Below are positions 45,430-57,900 of a stretch of DNA of 64,000 bases, in pieces. The stretch spans positions 34,141,483 through 34,205,482 of the forward strand of contig ML677343.1 in NCBI GenBank assembly GCA_007922305.1, written 5' to 3'. The notes below the pieces were generated by a model. The model made no database searches and had not been told where the DNA came from. It was given only the letters and a program-made list of their open reading frames with translations. The translations under genes were made by a program, and so were the position numbers. This stretch comes from Dermatemys mawii (lineage: Eukaryota > Chordata > Testudines > Dermatemydidae). The stretch's first letter is position 1. Every line of letters starts with the position of its first letter.

Positions 45430-46075
45430 AATTGAGTTTAAGGCCAGAAGACGACCACCAGATCATCTAGTTTGATCTATATAACACAGGTCACCAGCAC
45501 CCCCAGCACATGTGCACTAAACCCGACAATGGAAATTAGACCAAAATAAAATGACAGTCTACAGGAGATGAGACAATTAAGTTCTGCAGGTAGAGAAATG
45601 AGGGACTGCGGCATCCCAGTGCGCAAGGCCCCTGCAGTGGCTGGGAAATGATTAAGTGAGATGTAATCCTGGCAAGCGACCTGCAGCCATATGCTGTAGG
45701 GGAAGGTGGAACACGCTCCCACCACTCACATGAGGTAAAATCCTTTCCTAGCCCCATATGTGTTGATCAGTTAGAGCATGTGAGCAAGAACCAGCCAGCC
45801 AACTGTGTGCATGGGAGAGAGAAGTTTGATGCCATCTCAGAGCCCTGGTCCTCCATCCAATGTTCCATCTCCAACCATGGCCAGCCCTGAACCTTCAGAG
45901 GAAGGCGATTTAAAAAATAAACAAAACCGCCAGCGTGCAGCACAGTGGGAGGGGGAATCCCTGCCTGATCCCTGCAGACTGCCATCTGAAACCCTGAAGC
46001 ATGACATTTTAAGAACACAAGACATAAACCAAAAGTGAGCCTCAGGGCTACTGAGCTCTGCCCCCTGTCCTATAA
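45430..46075 (-). mobile_element. CR1 3' UTR and 3' end, long-UTR subfamily
   Basis: The reverse complement ends 'agatgatctggtggtcgtcttctggccttaaactcaattt', a CR1 terminus, after a long UTR with 'ttgtcgggtttagtgcacatgtgctgggggtgctggtgacc' and 'gctcacatgctctaactgatcaacacata'. The UTR continues to about 46075. Open frames here are chance. Confidence 0.82.
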
Positions 46076-49000
46076 CAGCTCTTTGCCCATTTTCTCCTTC
46101 TTGTCTTTTTTTTTATTGGACTATATGGCACGCAACTCTTTTGCAAGAAGCTTTAACTTTTGAGAAGGGGAACATTGACTCTCTGGTCAGTACTGCTGGT
46201 GGGGGAAGGTGCTGTTTTCACCATCGTAGTTGGTACATTGTTCAGGGTGACTTGCAATGAACAATGGGAGGCAACATGCCTATTACATGAAATAAAATGA
46301 TTGTTTTTGAGCAACAAGCTGGAAGATGGCATGATTAGACACTTGGCATTTGTATTCTCTCATTGCTTCAGAGCTGCAAAAATGGAAGTAATTTATTTCC
46401 TCTTGGTGTAATGCTCCTTTCTGGTCCAACAATTTATCAGAAATGTTAATCCAGCCAGCAGTTAATGTGTGTGTGGCAGGAGCCAGGGGGAGGAGAACGA
46501 AGAGATTTAAAATTAGCTTGGAAATATTGCACAACTCATTAAAAATGTAATCATGCATAAAATGAGATCAATGAAAATGTATCTAAAAGTGCAAGGAAAA
46601 GGCATTTTTCTAGTGTGATTCTGTATTTAATAGACTGGATTTTAATTTAGTCAGTTTCCAACAAAAATCCCTTCAGGCTAAATAAAACAGATCCCCCTCC
46701 CAGTTATTGTATAGACAGCTAATTTTCTGCACCCTTCCTTCTAATAGTCAATCTTATCTCTTGCTGGATAGAGGTTTCAGTATATTGCAGAGTTTTTCTT
46801 TACATTTTCCATTACTGCTTTTTCATTTGCGTGATAAATGATCAGAGGTAGAAACAGGATAAAACCAAGCAAAACACTTCATTATTAATTTTGTTTAAAT
46901 GAGAGTAACTTTTATCCACCCTTTTTTAAAAACAGTGTTTATATGTGGAAATGGTTTAAGATTCTTTTATTGCATAGTTAGAAAAAATGTCATCATGTCT
47001 CAAGTTGACCTTTGCTTAATAAACCATGGTTTGTTACAGTTTTTTTTAACTTCTGGCTTTAAACAACTAGTGAGACTCATTTATTGTTCATTTAAAATAA
47101 TTTATTCTTGTTGCAGGAATGGTTTGAAATGTTAGTATTAACATACATACTTTGAAATCTAATTCTTTGAAGGAGCGGAACTAAAAAGCTTTAATGAAAT
47201 CGTGTGAGTAGACTCCAAGTGAATGCTGAGAAGTAATGGGGCGGCATAGATGCCCACCTCATTGTGGAGTTGGGGACCTGTGTATGTTACTAGTCGTAAA
47301 TAGCTTCAAGATTTTTGTAAGCAAGATATTACTTCTTCTTCCTCCTCATTTCCATATTAGTTGTCATGTTTGGTTTCTGCTTGTTCATTTGAAACGATAT
47401 CATTGTTTGCTGGTTTAGAAGAGGTAGGAATTGTTAGTTTCACTTCTCTCTCCTCTTATGAACATATAGGAGAATTATGTGAGGAATGAAGGAAAGCAGC
47501 TTTACAGGTAGTGATTTTAATCACGGGGAAGTTTTGGGACGGGAACTAGAAAAGTAATCACAATGTTTTCCCAACAGAATGACTTTGACAGCCGTATACT
47601 GTATAAAAACTTTTAATTTTATGTATAAGTGGAGGTAGATTTGTCCTTTTGAATCTGTTAACTGTTCATACATTTATGAACATTTAAAATATATTTGTGG
47701 TAATGACCTATAATGTTTTGTAGCTCTGGTTCTCAAGCTGGGGAGAGACCATAACTGAGTGGTAAAGCTTTGATGGAATATATTGTCCTGCACCTTACAG
47801 GTTGAAAGGTTAGGGAGTCCTGTCCCAAGCAGATTTTGCCATGTCAAAGTTATGACAGTTGGGGTGTAGATCTCAGGGGAGAGGGAGGGAGGGGAGAAGG
47901 ATTTGATTGGCTTGTAGTTTGAGATACCAGCAACCCCTTGGGAAGAAGAAAAACAACTGTGTAGATGCTATAAATAAAGTCTCCCTCCCAGCAGAATTCT
48001 TGAATTTTTCTTTGAAGAATAATAAAGTACTCCAAATTAATTTAAGTATATCTTTGTATTCCAGTTCTAAATGCTTTGGAGTTAAATGCTCTGGAATAAT
48101 ATTGCAGACCTGGAACATATGTAGTGGTGATATTCATGTGATAAATGTATTAGCTATCTTTTATCTATTTTTAAGTATTTCATTACAGTATCTAAAGCAT
48201 AGCAGCTCATAAATCTTTGATCACCTTACCTGCACTTGGCCCACTAGTTCACCTCTCACAGTTCTTATTCTGATATTCTAAACCTTTGAGCAGCTTTAAA
48301 ATACATGCTTATCATACTGTTTTCTTTTCCAGTTTTTTAAATCTCTTCCTGTGCCTCTCTCCTCATCTCCCCACCCCAAACTGCAGTGCTCTGAAATGCA
48401 GTAAGGGTAGTATTCAGTCCTGCACCAATGATACATTTTAAAGGTGGTAACTCTCAGCTGCTAGAAACAGAAGTTTTCTACCACTGGAAATTAGAGATGT
48501 CCAGCTTTTCAAGGAGTGTAGTACTTGTTTTTAAATTAAGTAGTGGCCTATTGGGCTAGATTGCTTTTATTATAGTCAGTGCTTTGATTTATTTCTGCTT
48601 TTATAATATTCAGCAGTAACCTATAGATCAGGCTACAGTAGGTCTTGAGATATCTAACTTTAGAGTTGTGACTTACGGAAAGGAAACCTTATTTTAGTTT
48701 CGTGTGTTGTTCCTAGTTCATCTTGAACTCATACCAATTAAATCAAGAATACCTGAATGGAACCAGTGTAAGTGAGGAGAGAATCAGGCCCTTAATTTTC
48801 TTCTTTTCTTCTGGGACCTGTTAAAATTAAAGTGCCTTTATCATGGGTTTATAGGTGGAGGACCATAATAAACAGTCCCCATAATATTTTAAGAACTTGC
48901 TAGAACATTTCTAAAAGACACATAATGGAAGTCACAACCTTTACATGTTTGTGGCTCTGGTATTGCATTTGGAATGTTTTGCATAAGTTACGATGGTTTT

Positions 49001-49604
49001 TCCATTCATTAAACATTTATACTACAGCGTGCATTCCAAATACATATCTATATATATGCTTAGGTATGTATTTATATATAAATGATACTTAAAACAGTGC
49101 TATTATATGGGGCAATTATAACATCCTCTATAGTTTGAGGTGTTAGGCAACCTATTATAAAATATTCTTGAGAGGTTTTTTTTTTTATTTGATTTTTTGA
49201 GAAGCTTTAACACCTCCACCACATTTTGCAATGGTTTAGGAAAGAAGCTGTGTGTGCAGAGAGAACTGCTACTCCTTTGTCCCATGAAATTCTGGTCAGG
49301 TTTGGCTGAATTATAAACTTTTGAAACTCTCCATACCCCTTCTATCACTTGTGTTGTCAGCAGAATTTGGGTGGCGCACCAGATAATAACTGAACAACAT
49401 TGTACCCCAGGGCCAGGCCCACGCTGCTGCTTTAGCAGCAAAATGCTGCATTACGAACCCTGGAAGCAGACAGTGTTGCCAGGGAAGTTGCGGGAGGGGG
49501 AAGAGCCAGGCTAGATTCTGCCTGAAAACTCCACTCCAGACCTGCACATGGCCCCAGCAACCCATTCTTCCTCTCTGCATTACAGTCATTTGCTGCCAGT
49601 TGAT
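46076..49604. other. Non-coding stretch, no gene recognised
   Basis: Mostly unique AT-rich DNA. An AT-dinucleotide-like stretch lies at 49045-49085. Text at 48760-48795 ('ccagtgtaagtgaggagagaatcaggcccttaa') resembles the inverted 'gtaaatcagg...tcaatgg' short repeats of turtle genomes. No open frame has a recognisable domain. Confidence 0.5.
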
Positions 49605-49613
49605 GTAGTTAGT

Positions 49614-49680
49614 CTGGTAGCTCAAGCTGTTGTGCTATGCTGTAGGTTCAGAGTTCAAATATGAGTAATATTTGATGGGG
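49614..49680 (+). mobile_element. Possible tRNA-derived SINE head
   Basis: 'tggtagctcaagctgttgtgc' (A-box-like) is followed about 35 nt later by 'cagagttcaaatatgag' (B-box-like), the spacing of a tRNA-type promoter. The rest of the SINE is not recognised and there is no proper tRNA fold. Confidence 0.45.
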
Positions 49681-50259
49681 TGTTGTTACAATTGCCCATA
49701 ACATAATTTGTGTTCAGCATTTCCATTTAAAAAAATCCCGTGGAAATTACATTTAAAAATACTGTTAAAAGATTGTTAACGAAGTCACAAAGTCAAGCTG
49801 TCAAAAGTTGGGAAATGCCAGAATTTAAGTTCTGTGTAACCTTAGTTTTGCCCCCTTGTGTATGCATTATGATCTAGTCTTCAATGGCATGGCTGCATGC
49901 GACATTCTTCATAGGCCCCCTGGCTCATTCATTGCACGGGATGGATGATGCTCAGAGAGTGAATCAGAATTTACTCTAGAAGCTCGAGGGTGGATAGTGA
50001 CCAAGGTAGAAAAGTGCAGGAAGAGAACATATGGTCTTTGGGGCAAAGCAAAGGGAATGCTATGCAGTCAAATTCAGTTCTAATCCTACTCTCCCAGAGT
50101 CTTTCTGTGCGGTGCTGAGCTAGTCATTTCATTCACAATATTGTCAGTGACCCTTAATTCTTTCTCATTTTCTGTATGTCAGTTTGAGACATTTGGGGGC
50201 CTCATGCATAAGTGCTGAGCACTTTCCGCTGAAGCCAGTGGACGCGATAGATGCTCCAG
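49681..50259. other. Non-coding stretch, no gene recognised
   Basis: Unique DNA; nothing recognised. Confidence 0.5.
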
Positions 50260-50640
50260 ATCTCAGACAGTATGGTCTGTGGAGAAATGAATACAGGGTT
50301 TGGACTGGGCAGGTCCTGAGTTCTAATTCTGCCTCTGCCACGGAGTCTCACTCTGTGGTATTAAGGACCACTGCAAATCTCACCACTTCCTGCTCTCAGT
50401 GGAAGGCACATGTCTTTCACCTTCCTTTCTCTAACATAAATGTATAGCAATGTGCATATATAGTATAATTTTTTCCTTAAAAGAGGAAAAGCACATGACA
50501 GATATTAGTCATATTGCTTAAAGCACTACAGGAAGGTGTTCTGATACTATGATGATAGGTTCTTACACTATGCTAATCTAGAATAGAATAGAAATCATTT
50601 TCTCTGTTTCTTCATCTGTAAAATGGGGACAATTCAGTTA
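50260..50640 (+). mobile_element. MIR-like SINE, decayed and possibly split
   Basis: 'gtcctgagttctaattctgcctctgccac' with 'tctcaccacttcctgctctc' (50315-50400), and then 'ctctgtttcttcatctgtaaaatggggacaat' (50601-50632), are MIR body words in the right order, separated by about 190 bp that does not match. Confidence 0.6.
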
Positions 50641-50754
50641 TCTGGCAGTGGAAATAAATTCACTGAATTTGCCAAGCACAGTGGGGAAATGAATAATTCT
50701 ATATTTGTGGTAAGAATTACAATTCTGTGCTGGAGGGTATTGGTGGCTGTAGGA

Positions 50755-51250
50755 AGTAACAGACCTTGTTGAAGTGGATGGGCATGCTAGCCATTTTTCA
50801 TTCAGGTTAAATGAGCCAGCAAGTAAATGTCCCTTTGTTCTGTAATAGCTGAAACAATAAAAGACACTGCCTAAGCACCAGCCAGTATGGCAAGGCCTAA
50901 GCAGAAGATGAGCCCTGAGACCAGAGGGGTATCCTGGAGATTAATTGCAAATGCAGTAGTGGGGCATTGATTTTGGTTGCAGCTGCCTGAATGTGTGTGA
51001 AAGGAATGAGAAAGCAAACAGACAGCAAGGAAAGCAAAGGGAATGTGGTCCGGCAAGGAGAGAGCTTCCTTTGGGCACAATGCTAATTGGAATGGCAGGC
51101 TTGGAATTCGTGAGCAAGGAAACGGCCTTCTGTTATGTTTGTACAGTTTCAGGGAAATAGACCTTTGTGTGCATTCTTTATAACTAAAGCAGGATTGCAC
51201 CAAAGAAATATCCAACTCCTATTACCAATTTCTCCTGCTAATGAAAACAA
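50755..51250 (-). repeat. Dispersed 'repeat A', copy 4
   Basis: Same family and strand as 37375-37850: 'acagaccttgttgaagtggatgg', 'agctgaaacaataaaag', 'gattttggttgcagctgcc', 'gaatggcaggcttggaatt', 'ggattgcaccaaagaaata', 'aatttctcctgctaatgaaaacaacc'. The 114-codon minus-strand open frame is not conserved in the other copies. Confidence 0.8.
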
Positions 51251-51489
51251 CCAAGCAGGGTCGCCAGTATTGTTCCTTGCCCCAAGCAGTTAAACGACAT
51301 TAGTCTCTAATTGAATTATAAGTATAAAAATATTGAACATCAGCCTCATTCCTTGTGCACTGCATGTAGCATGGATTGTGCATGTGTGTGATCATAAAAT
51401 TAAAGACTGACACTAAGTTGTAGGCACAAAGTAGCCAAATTAAGCTTGTACAGGCAATCTCAATTTTTGACCCCACTTGCCCCTTGAAT
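51251..51489. other. Non-coding spacer, no feature recognised
   Basis: Unique DNA between repeat A and an L2-like LINE. Confidence 0.5.
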
Positions 51490-52675
51490 TACTGCCATTT
51501 CTCTCTAAGCTGATTGAATGCACTGTTTTTAATCACTGATAGGAGTTCCTCTTCTCCAGTTCCATTCTAGACTGTCTCCAATCCCACTTCCACCCTTTCC
51601 ATTCTACTGAAACAAAGACTCTAAAGACCTCTGCCTGTCCCAAGGTCAGAACCAGTACTTCGTCCTCATCCTCTGACACCATCGACCTTATTCTCCCTTG
51701 GCTTCCGTGACTTGGTCTTCTCTAGTTCTCTCCCTTCTCCGACACCTCTGATCACTCCTTCGGGGTCCTTTTTGGAGGATCCTGCTGCTCATCTCTCCTC
51801 CAGTTTTTTGTGAGGTTTCCACAAGGCTCTACCACTACCTACTTGGGGTCCCTTTCTCCTCTTCCTCTACACCTTATCTCTGGGAATTCTTAGCCACAAA
51901 CAAATTCATCTACCATCCCTATGGGGATGATTCACAGATTTACCTTGCTAAACTCCAGACATGTCTCTTCCTTCTGTCCAAACTAAAATCTCAGCTTGAC
52001 TCTGAAATCTCCTCGTGGATGTCTAGTTGTTATCTGACAGCTAATGTGACTAAAACAGAGCTCTTAATCTACCCCCAGGTCCTCTTCTCTACCTCCTGTC
52101 TTGATCCTTGTGGACAACACTACCATTCTTCTTGTAACCATCATCTTCAACTCAAAACCGCTCTTCAGGTCCTAACATCCAGGCTATGTCTAAATCTTGC
52201 AGATTCTTTCTGTATAAATGCTGTAAGATACGGCCTTTCCTATCCATCCACATGGCTAAAAGTCTCATCTAGGCTTTCAGCATTTCACATCTCGATTATT
52301 GCAGTATCCTTTTCTCTAGCCTGGACAAATGCAATTTACCCCATTCAGAATGCTGCTGCAAAGATCTTTTCCCTAGCCCATTGGTTTGACTATGTCACTG
52401 CTCTTTGCATCCCTCGACTGGCTTCCCCCTTATTGGATCAAACAGAAGCTCCTTGTTTTCGCTTTCCAGGCCCTTCACAGCTTGTTCCCACTCTACTTCT
52501 CATTCTCTGTCAAGATTTTGACTCTTGATGCCAGCCTCCATCATCCACTTGTTAAACTTTCGAACAAGTACCTTCATGCTTCCTTTTGTTCTGGGTTTGT
52601 CTTGCTGTTGCACCTAGGACAGTGGGGCCCTGGTCCATAATGACAACTCCTAGGTGCTATGATAGTACAAATCAT
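51490..52675 (+). mobile_element. L2-like LINE, RT palm to 3' end, decayed
   Basis: Landmarks in order: 'gatgattcacagatttacctt' (DDSQIYL, from the catalytic YADDTQIYL, at about 51926); WMSSCYLTANVTKTELLIYP (52016-52075, family form WM..N.LKLN.SKTELL); QNAAAKIFSLAHWFDYVTAL (52345-52405); a frame change, then DWLPPYWIKQKLLVFAFQAL (family HWLPI..R..FKLL...KAL); HPLVKLSNKYLHA. The 3' end 'gcacctaggacagtggggccctggtccataatgac' is the reverse complement of the text at 13130-13175, which ties the two copies to one family. Confidence 0.85.
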
Positions 52676-54397
52676 AACTAACTACTCCACTTCCAAATGT
52701 CCATGTCCTCCTGAAAAGCATGGAGATGTTGGAGCACTCTAAAATTGGTTGAAAGATGATTGGACAGTGTAAACGTTGCTGTTGCGCCCCTATAATAAAA
52801 AATAGAGCTTGCTTTATTACTCGTTTACACTACCATAAAACTGAAGTAACTCCATTGAGATGAATGTCATTAAACTTGTCTAAAACTGGAGTAATACAGT
52901 GGTGAAATAGAACTTCAGTTCTCATCCATCTCTTTACACTGGACAATCTCAAAGTGCTTTGCAAAGAAATGAAGTAAATCCCCTCCCCACACGGAGACTT
53001 ATGTGTGTGTGTTCTCGGCTATTTCATCTCAAGAGGTAATACATCCAGCTGTGAGAGGGTGGGAAGGTGTGTGTGAAAACTTTTATGTCTACTGGAGGTT
53101 AAATACTGCACTGACTTTCACCCTTTGCAATCTACTGGAGTGAGTGGGGGGGAGTGGGGAGTCCTAAGATGGCAGACTACAGATTCTCTGATCAAGAATC
53201 CAAGACACGCAATGAGAAAGCAGGTCTCCTTAGAAATAAAAGCCTGATCTAAGTTGATTGAAGTCAATGGAAAGACTCCCATTTACTTACGTAGCCTTTG
53301 AATCAGCCCTTAACACAGGGAATGAAATTAGTGATTCACAAATATGAGAGATACTGGACTTCATTTCTAAATTTTGCCTTTAACAAGAACGATATAGTAA
53401 GGAAGAAAGAACATATAAACTTTATAGCTGATTTAGGCAGGTAAGGGAAATTTGTGGAAATCTTTAACATATGCGGATCAAGACTAGATGATATTCTCTT
53501 TATATTGTATGGCATTAGATGGCAAACTTCCTGTACCACTGAAAATTATGGTCTTGATTCACCAAACCATTATTACGTTTTTATACCACTGTAGTTCCAT
53601 TACTAGTAGTAATACTGGAGTAATGTAGTATTGCATTGGGCCCTAAATTTGAAAAATCATAGCCAGCTGCGGAGGTACTGTTGAGTGTGTCCCCATTACA
53701 GTATTAAACTGGTGACCACACCTATTATTATCTTCTTATGTTCTTGCCTGCTAAGTAAGTCTCTGTCCCGCTTAGCATCTGGAAAACCTCAGTTATATTC
53801 TCTCTAGAACATATTTTATCCACCATTCAGTTTTGTTAGTATTTCTACCTGTTAATTCTTGATGTTTTATCATTCCATTCTCCTCTTCCCTATATGCTCA
53901 GTCTATCCTGGGTTGTATGGTACAGTGTGTCTTCCATGCGTGCTTTGTGGTGTGCTAGCCTCAGTTTGGCACACAAGTCTAAACATGATCTATCGAAGAG
54001 ACTTAAACTTCAGTCCAAGGAAGGCTAAAACAATTTCTCCAGATTTGGATTCTCTCCTTCTCATGTCTTTGATTACATTACATTGTGAAGACAGTTACAT
54101 AGTTATTTCTAGAGTCTCTCCCAAGTTTTTCCATTGTGTGTCTTCAGAAAGTGCCAGTTTAATATATAGCTTCTAATCCTACAACTTCTCATCGTAAACA
54201 TAACTAAAATGAAAATCAGTTGTATTATAATCCTTTTCCTATATGTTATTGCCTTTACCTCATACAGCAGTTCAGTATGGTCCATAGAGCTGGACATTCA
54301 TTTTAGGGTTCGTGTACAAACATTAAGAGGTAGACACCCTAAGATGAATGTCCAGAGAAAAACAAGTATTGGACTCCATACAGGTTTGAGTCATCAC
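52676..54397. other. Non-coding stretch with short palindromic repeats
   Basis: At 52830-52900 ('ctgaagtaactccattgag...aaaactggagtaata') and 53245-53290 ('gaagtcaatgg...actcccattt') there are degraded copies of inverted 'tcaatgg' motifs. No gene recognised; the 105- and 114-codon frames near 53859-54553 have no domain. Confidence 0.5.
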
Positions 54398-54525
54398 CCG
54401 GGCTGGCTCCAGGCACTAGCCTGGGAAGACGTGCTTGGGACGGCCCTTTGTAGGGGGCGGCACTTTCCGCTCCAGTTGCTGCTTTTTTTTTGCTTGGGGT
54501 GGCAAAAATGCTGGAGCCAGCCCTG
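54398..54525. mobile_element. hAT MITE, 128 bp, with 8-bp target duplication
   Basis: The left end is ccgggctggctccag and the right end ctggagccagccctg, 14 of 15 positions complementary. The flanks are gtcatcac (54390-54397) and gtcatcat (54526-54533), 7 of 8 identical. A T9 run lies inside. No coding capacity. Confidence 0.92.
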
Positions 54526-54639
54526 GTCATCATTTTCTTTTTCATTGCCTTGAGCTGTAACTTCACTCATTGGCCTTGGGTAGCTTTCTAGTTTTTACTT
54601 GTCCATTCAAAGCTGGTGCTTTTTAGTTGCCATACTTAA

Positions 54640-54960
54640 TGTATTAGGCTGTTGTGATGTGATGTGTCAAATGACCTTTTAAAATCCAAGCAGATTATAT
54701 CCAGTGTTACCTCTTTAAAAAAATTCCAACAAATTTGTCAGACAAGCTTTACTCTTGATGGGGCTCTGCTGGCTACTTCTTATATCAGCTCACATTTCTC
54801 CAGATGTTTTGTGATCTCATCACTTACTAATGTCTCCACAATTCTGTCTACTACTGAAGACAGACTTATTACTGATTACTTTGGTTATAAATTTATAATA
54901 TCATGTCTCTTCTCTATTAGAATTAATTTTGATGACTTGAGAATCCTCAAAGAATATGGG
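54640..54960 (-). mobile_element. CR1 fragment (minus), ORF2 RT, old
   Basis: The reverse complement encodes IVETLVSDEITKHLEKCELI, a stop, then CLTNLLEFF-type sequence read as KLV*QIC/WNFFKEVTLD and IICLDFKRSFD. This is the CR1 segment that at 7770-7890 reads FCKGKSCFTNLLEFFKGV...HLDFQKAFV. Frames are broken. Confidence 0.68.
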
Positions 54961-57900
54961 TTTGACATTTAAGGGAAAGGACCCTTTTTTGGTCCACATT
55001 CAATTTAGAGGGCTCTCTTTCTTTTCTTTCATTCTTTACTGTTTTGATATTTTAGAATGCCCTCAGGTGTTGCCTGCGAAATACCCAGCACACTTAAGAT
55101 GTGTCCCCTGCCCTGAAGAGTTGGCGGTATAAATAGTTTCTTCCCATGACTGTTTTCTTTCCTTTTTCCAGCCTTTGTCATTCTTATCATTCTGACTCCT
55201 TCCCCAGTCCCTCCTATATCTATGTATTTGCTGCTCCACCCTCTCAGCTGTGTTTTCACCTCCTCTTCATACAATTTATAAGGCCTTTTCACAGTTACAG
55301 GTCTCTTTAATCTGCTGGTTGCTGTTATCCTGGCCAGGCTGCTGCTCCTATGCCCAGAAGGGTTTACTTAATTTATTACGTCAGGAGTGTGGCTGAACCA
55401 AAGTGCCTCTCGTTTTGCGGTAAAGACCAAAAAGACTGAGTCAGTTCAACAATCTATTTGATGCTCAGGCACTGAAGGCAAAGAACACTGCCTAGCCTTT
55501 GCCTGTGACGGAGATGACTAATGAATCTCTGATAAGAAATGCAAGTAGTCTAAACGTTATGTATTTGATGAAAGTTGCTGTCCCTGAGACAGCTGACTGT
55601 TTTCTCCTTGAGTCTGCTCTTTAAAATTAATTTATTTTACCTAATTTCCAATGTGCTGATTTTTAGACTTTCCACTCTCCTGAGCACCATTTCTTTGTGC
55701 CAGTTTTCAGATATGCTGTCGAGAGTTGGCATCCATAAATAAATACAGCCAGCTGGAGAACTGGTTAGAAGATAACACATGAAATCCCTTTCAATTTCCA
55801 TCCTTCAGAAGAAAAGGCTTTGTCATGGAGAATGAGAGAAACTAACAGTTTGTATCAAGGTTTCCCCGCATATGAGAGCGAGGATTGTTGGAATGCCTGA
55901 AAACGACAGTATGTCTGTGTAACAAGATTTATGGGAAAGCCATAAGCTCCATGAAGTGTATGCTATTTGGATCTGATACAATCAGCCTTTCCATTACATC
56001 TCTATAGCTTTCTGTATATTTGTGATTATCCTCATGAATTATGTAAACTGTTGCTTTCAAACGAAGGAGACGTTGAGAAGGAATTAGAGAACATTATTCG
56101 AATGTTTACAGTTAACTCCAGATCTGAGAAGGCTGAATATTTTGTCCACTGGTTGAAGAAATGCAGTCTTGTGTGGAACCAATCAGCCTTCATGATAAAG
56201 GGGCACACAACTCCCTCTTTTATGGGAGCTATTGCTACCACCGCCACCCCTAGATTTTCTGAATATTGAAGGGTGGATGGAGAAGAGTCCAGGTTAAATG
56301 TTGTTGTGCAGCCCTACCAATAATGGCTCCTTCTCTAAGACCATAAACTGCTTAGTTGTGAATTCCCAATTTATATGTCATGGTAGCGATCCTTGAATTC
56401 ATTGAGGATTGGTGTGATGGATTCTTACATACTCTATTGTAAAGTGTTTGAATTAGTTTAATAATTTGATTCCCGGAACTAGATGAATCCTTCCGTTTCG
56501 AAAAATGAACTACAGTGTATAGATTAGCCCCTTGTAATTTCTCTAAACAAAAAACCTGGCAGGAGGTGAGGATGATGGGAGCCATATCAATGCTTGTAAT
56601 GAATAAGATGCATCTCTGTTGCTGTTTGCATTTGGTGGTCCCGAAAAGGGAGGACCACTTGTGGAGAAACCACTTTCATTAAAGCCGATGATAATAAACC
56701 TCAGAACATTTATGCTTAAAACTTGTTTGAGACTGTTTTCTGGGTAGTTTTCTCAGAGGCCAGTTTCTCATGAGAGACTGTGTGCCTTCAGGACAGTTGT
56801 TGTGAACTTTGAAGTGAAATGAACTGTTCAATGAACTGTTCCAAGAACTAAAATAAAGTGACAGCAGCAGTCAGAGGATTCCCCCCCCCCCCTTTAAATA
56901 TTTTAAAGGGTCTCTTTAAAAAAAAAAAAAGGAGGGGGCGGGGGATCTCAGTAAACTGCTGTAGTATTGGTAGGCATATATGGGCATGGTCGGTTCTCTT
57001 CATTGCATTATCTAAAGCCAACATGATGATGGTGACTTATGTAGAACAGACGAAAACAACCAACACAAGTGCGCAAGAAACTGCCCCAGTGGCTGGGAAA
57101 GCGCTAATGGCATTATCAATGATTGCTGTAAGTTTGAGCAAAATAATTGGCTATAATGCAAGCCTGTTAGAGTCCCCTTCCTGTCAGTTGGTGGGATTTT
57201 TGCATTTGATACAATGATTTAAAGAGAGAATAATGGAAAATTTGGTTCAGGGTAAGTTGGGGCTGTCTAGATTTTGCTCATTTAAAAGCTACCCTGCTGT
57301 GAAGTCTAATCTGTGCAAAAGGCTAAATTGCTACAACCTTCATATTGCTATGGAGTTGCAGTCTGCAAGCTGCTGCGTGTGATGCCGACTCGTCATTAGG
57401 ACCAAGATGAAGCATTGCATGATGAAGCCTGTAGTCCCAATGGACCTTACCTCCATCTTAAATATGAGGAAGAGTGGAGCGATACATAGCTTGCCTGGGT
57501 TTAAAGCCTCTGTGTGAAAGACTGGTATATCTGTCCACGTAGCACAGGCATTCTTTATATCCTTGGGTTACCAGCTTGGGTTCAGTTCCCGTAGCAAGAG
57601 GAGGGGAAGGCAAGGGGAAAAGTTAACTTCTGGTTCTGATTCATCAGTTTTATTGAGCTTAAATTCTTTTGTTTTAATGCATACTTGATTGAGCCAGCAT
57701 TTACTGGAGCAGTTATGGTTTGTAGGAGAAAGAGACAGTTGAAGAAAGAACAAATGAATCTAATGTAAATCAAATACTTAATGCTTTTATAGAATCTACA
57801 AAGCCTTAAATGTGTATTCTTAATGGTAATTTTACAAAACTCCACTAGGCAGCTTCTAATGGAGGTGACAGTGATTGTTTCAGTGTGGAGATGGTTTCCT

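Noticed and set aside
52019..52528. A 169-codon plus-strand protein gene
   Set aside because: The translation contains L2-like LINE RT motifs (WMS..., TKTELL, QNAAAKIFSLAH) and continues in another frame, so it is a transposon relic.
56858..57217. A 119-codon plus-strand open frame
   Set aside because: It runs through poly-C and poly-A tracts (PPPP, KKKK) and has no recognisable domain after them.
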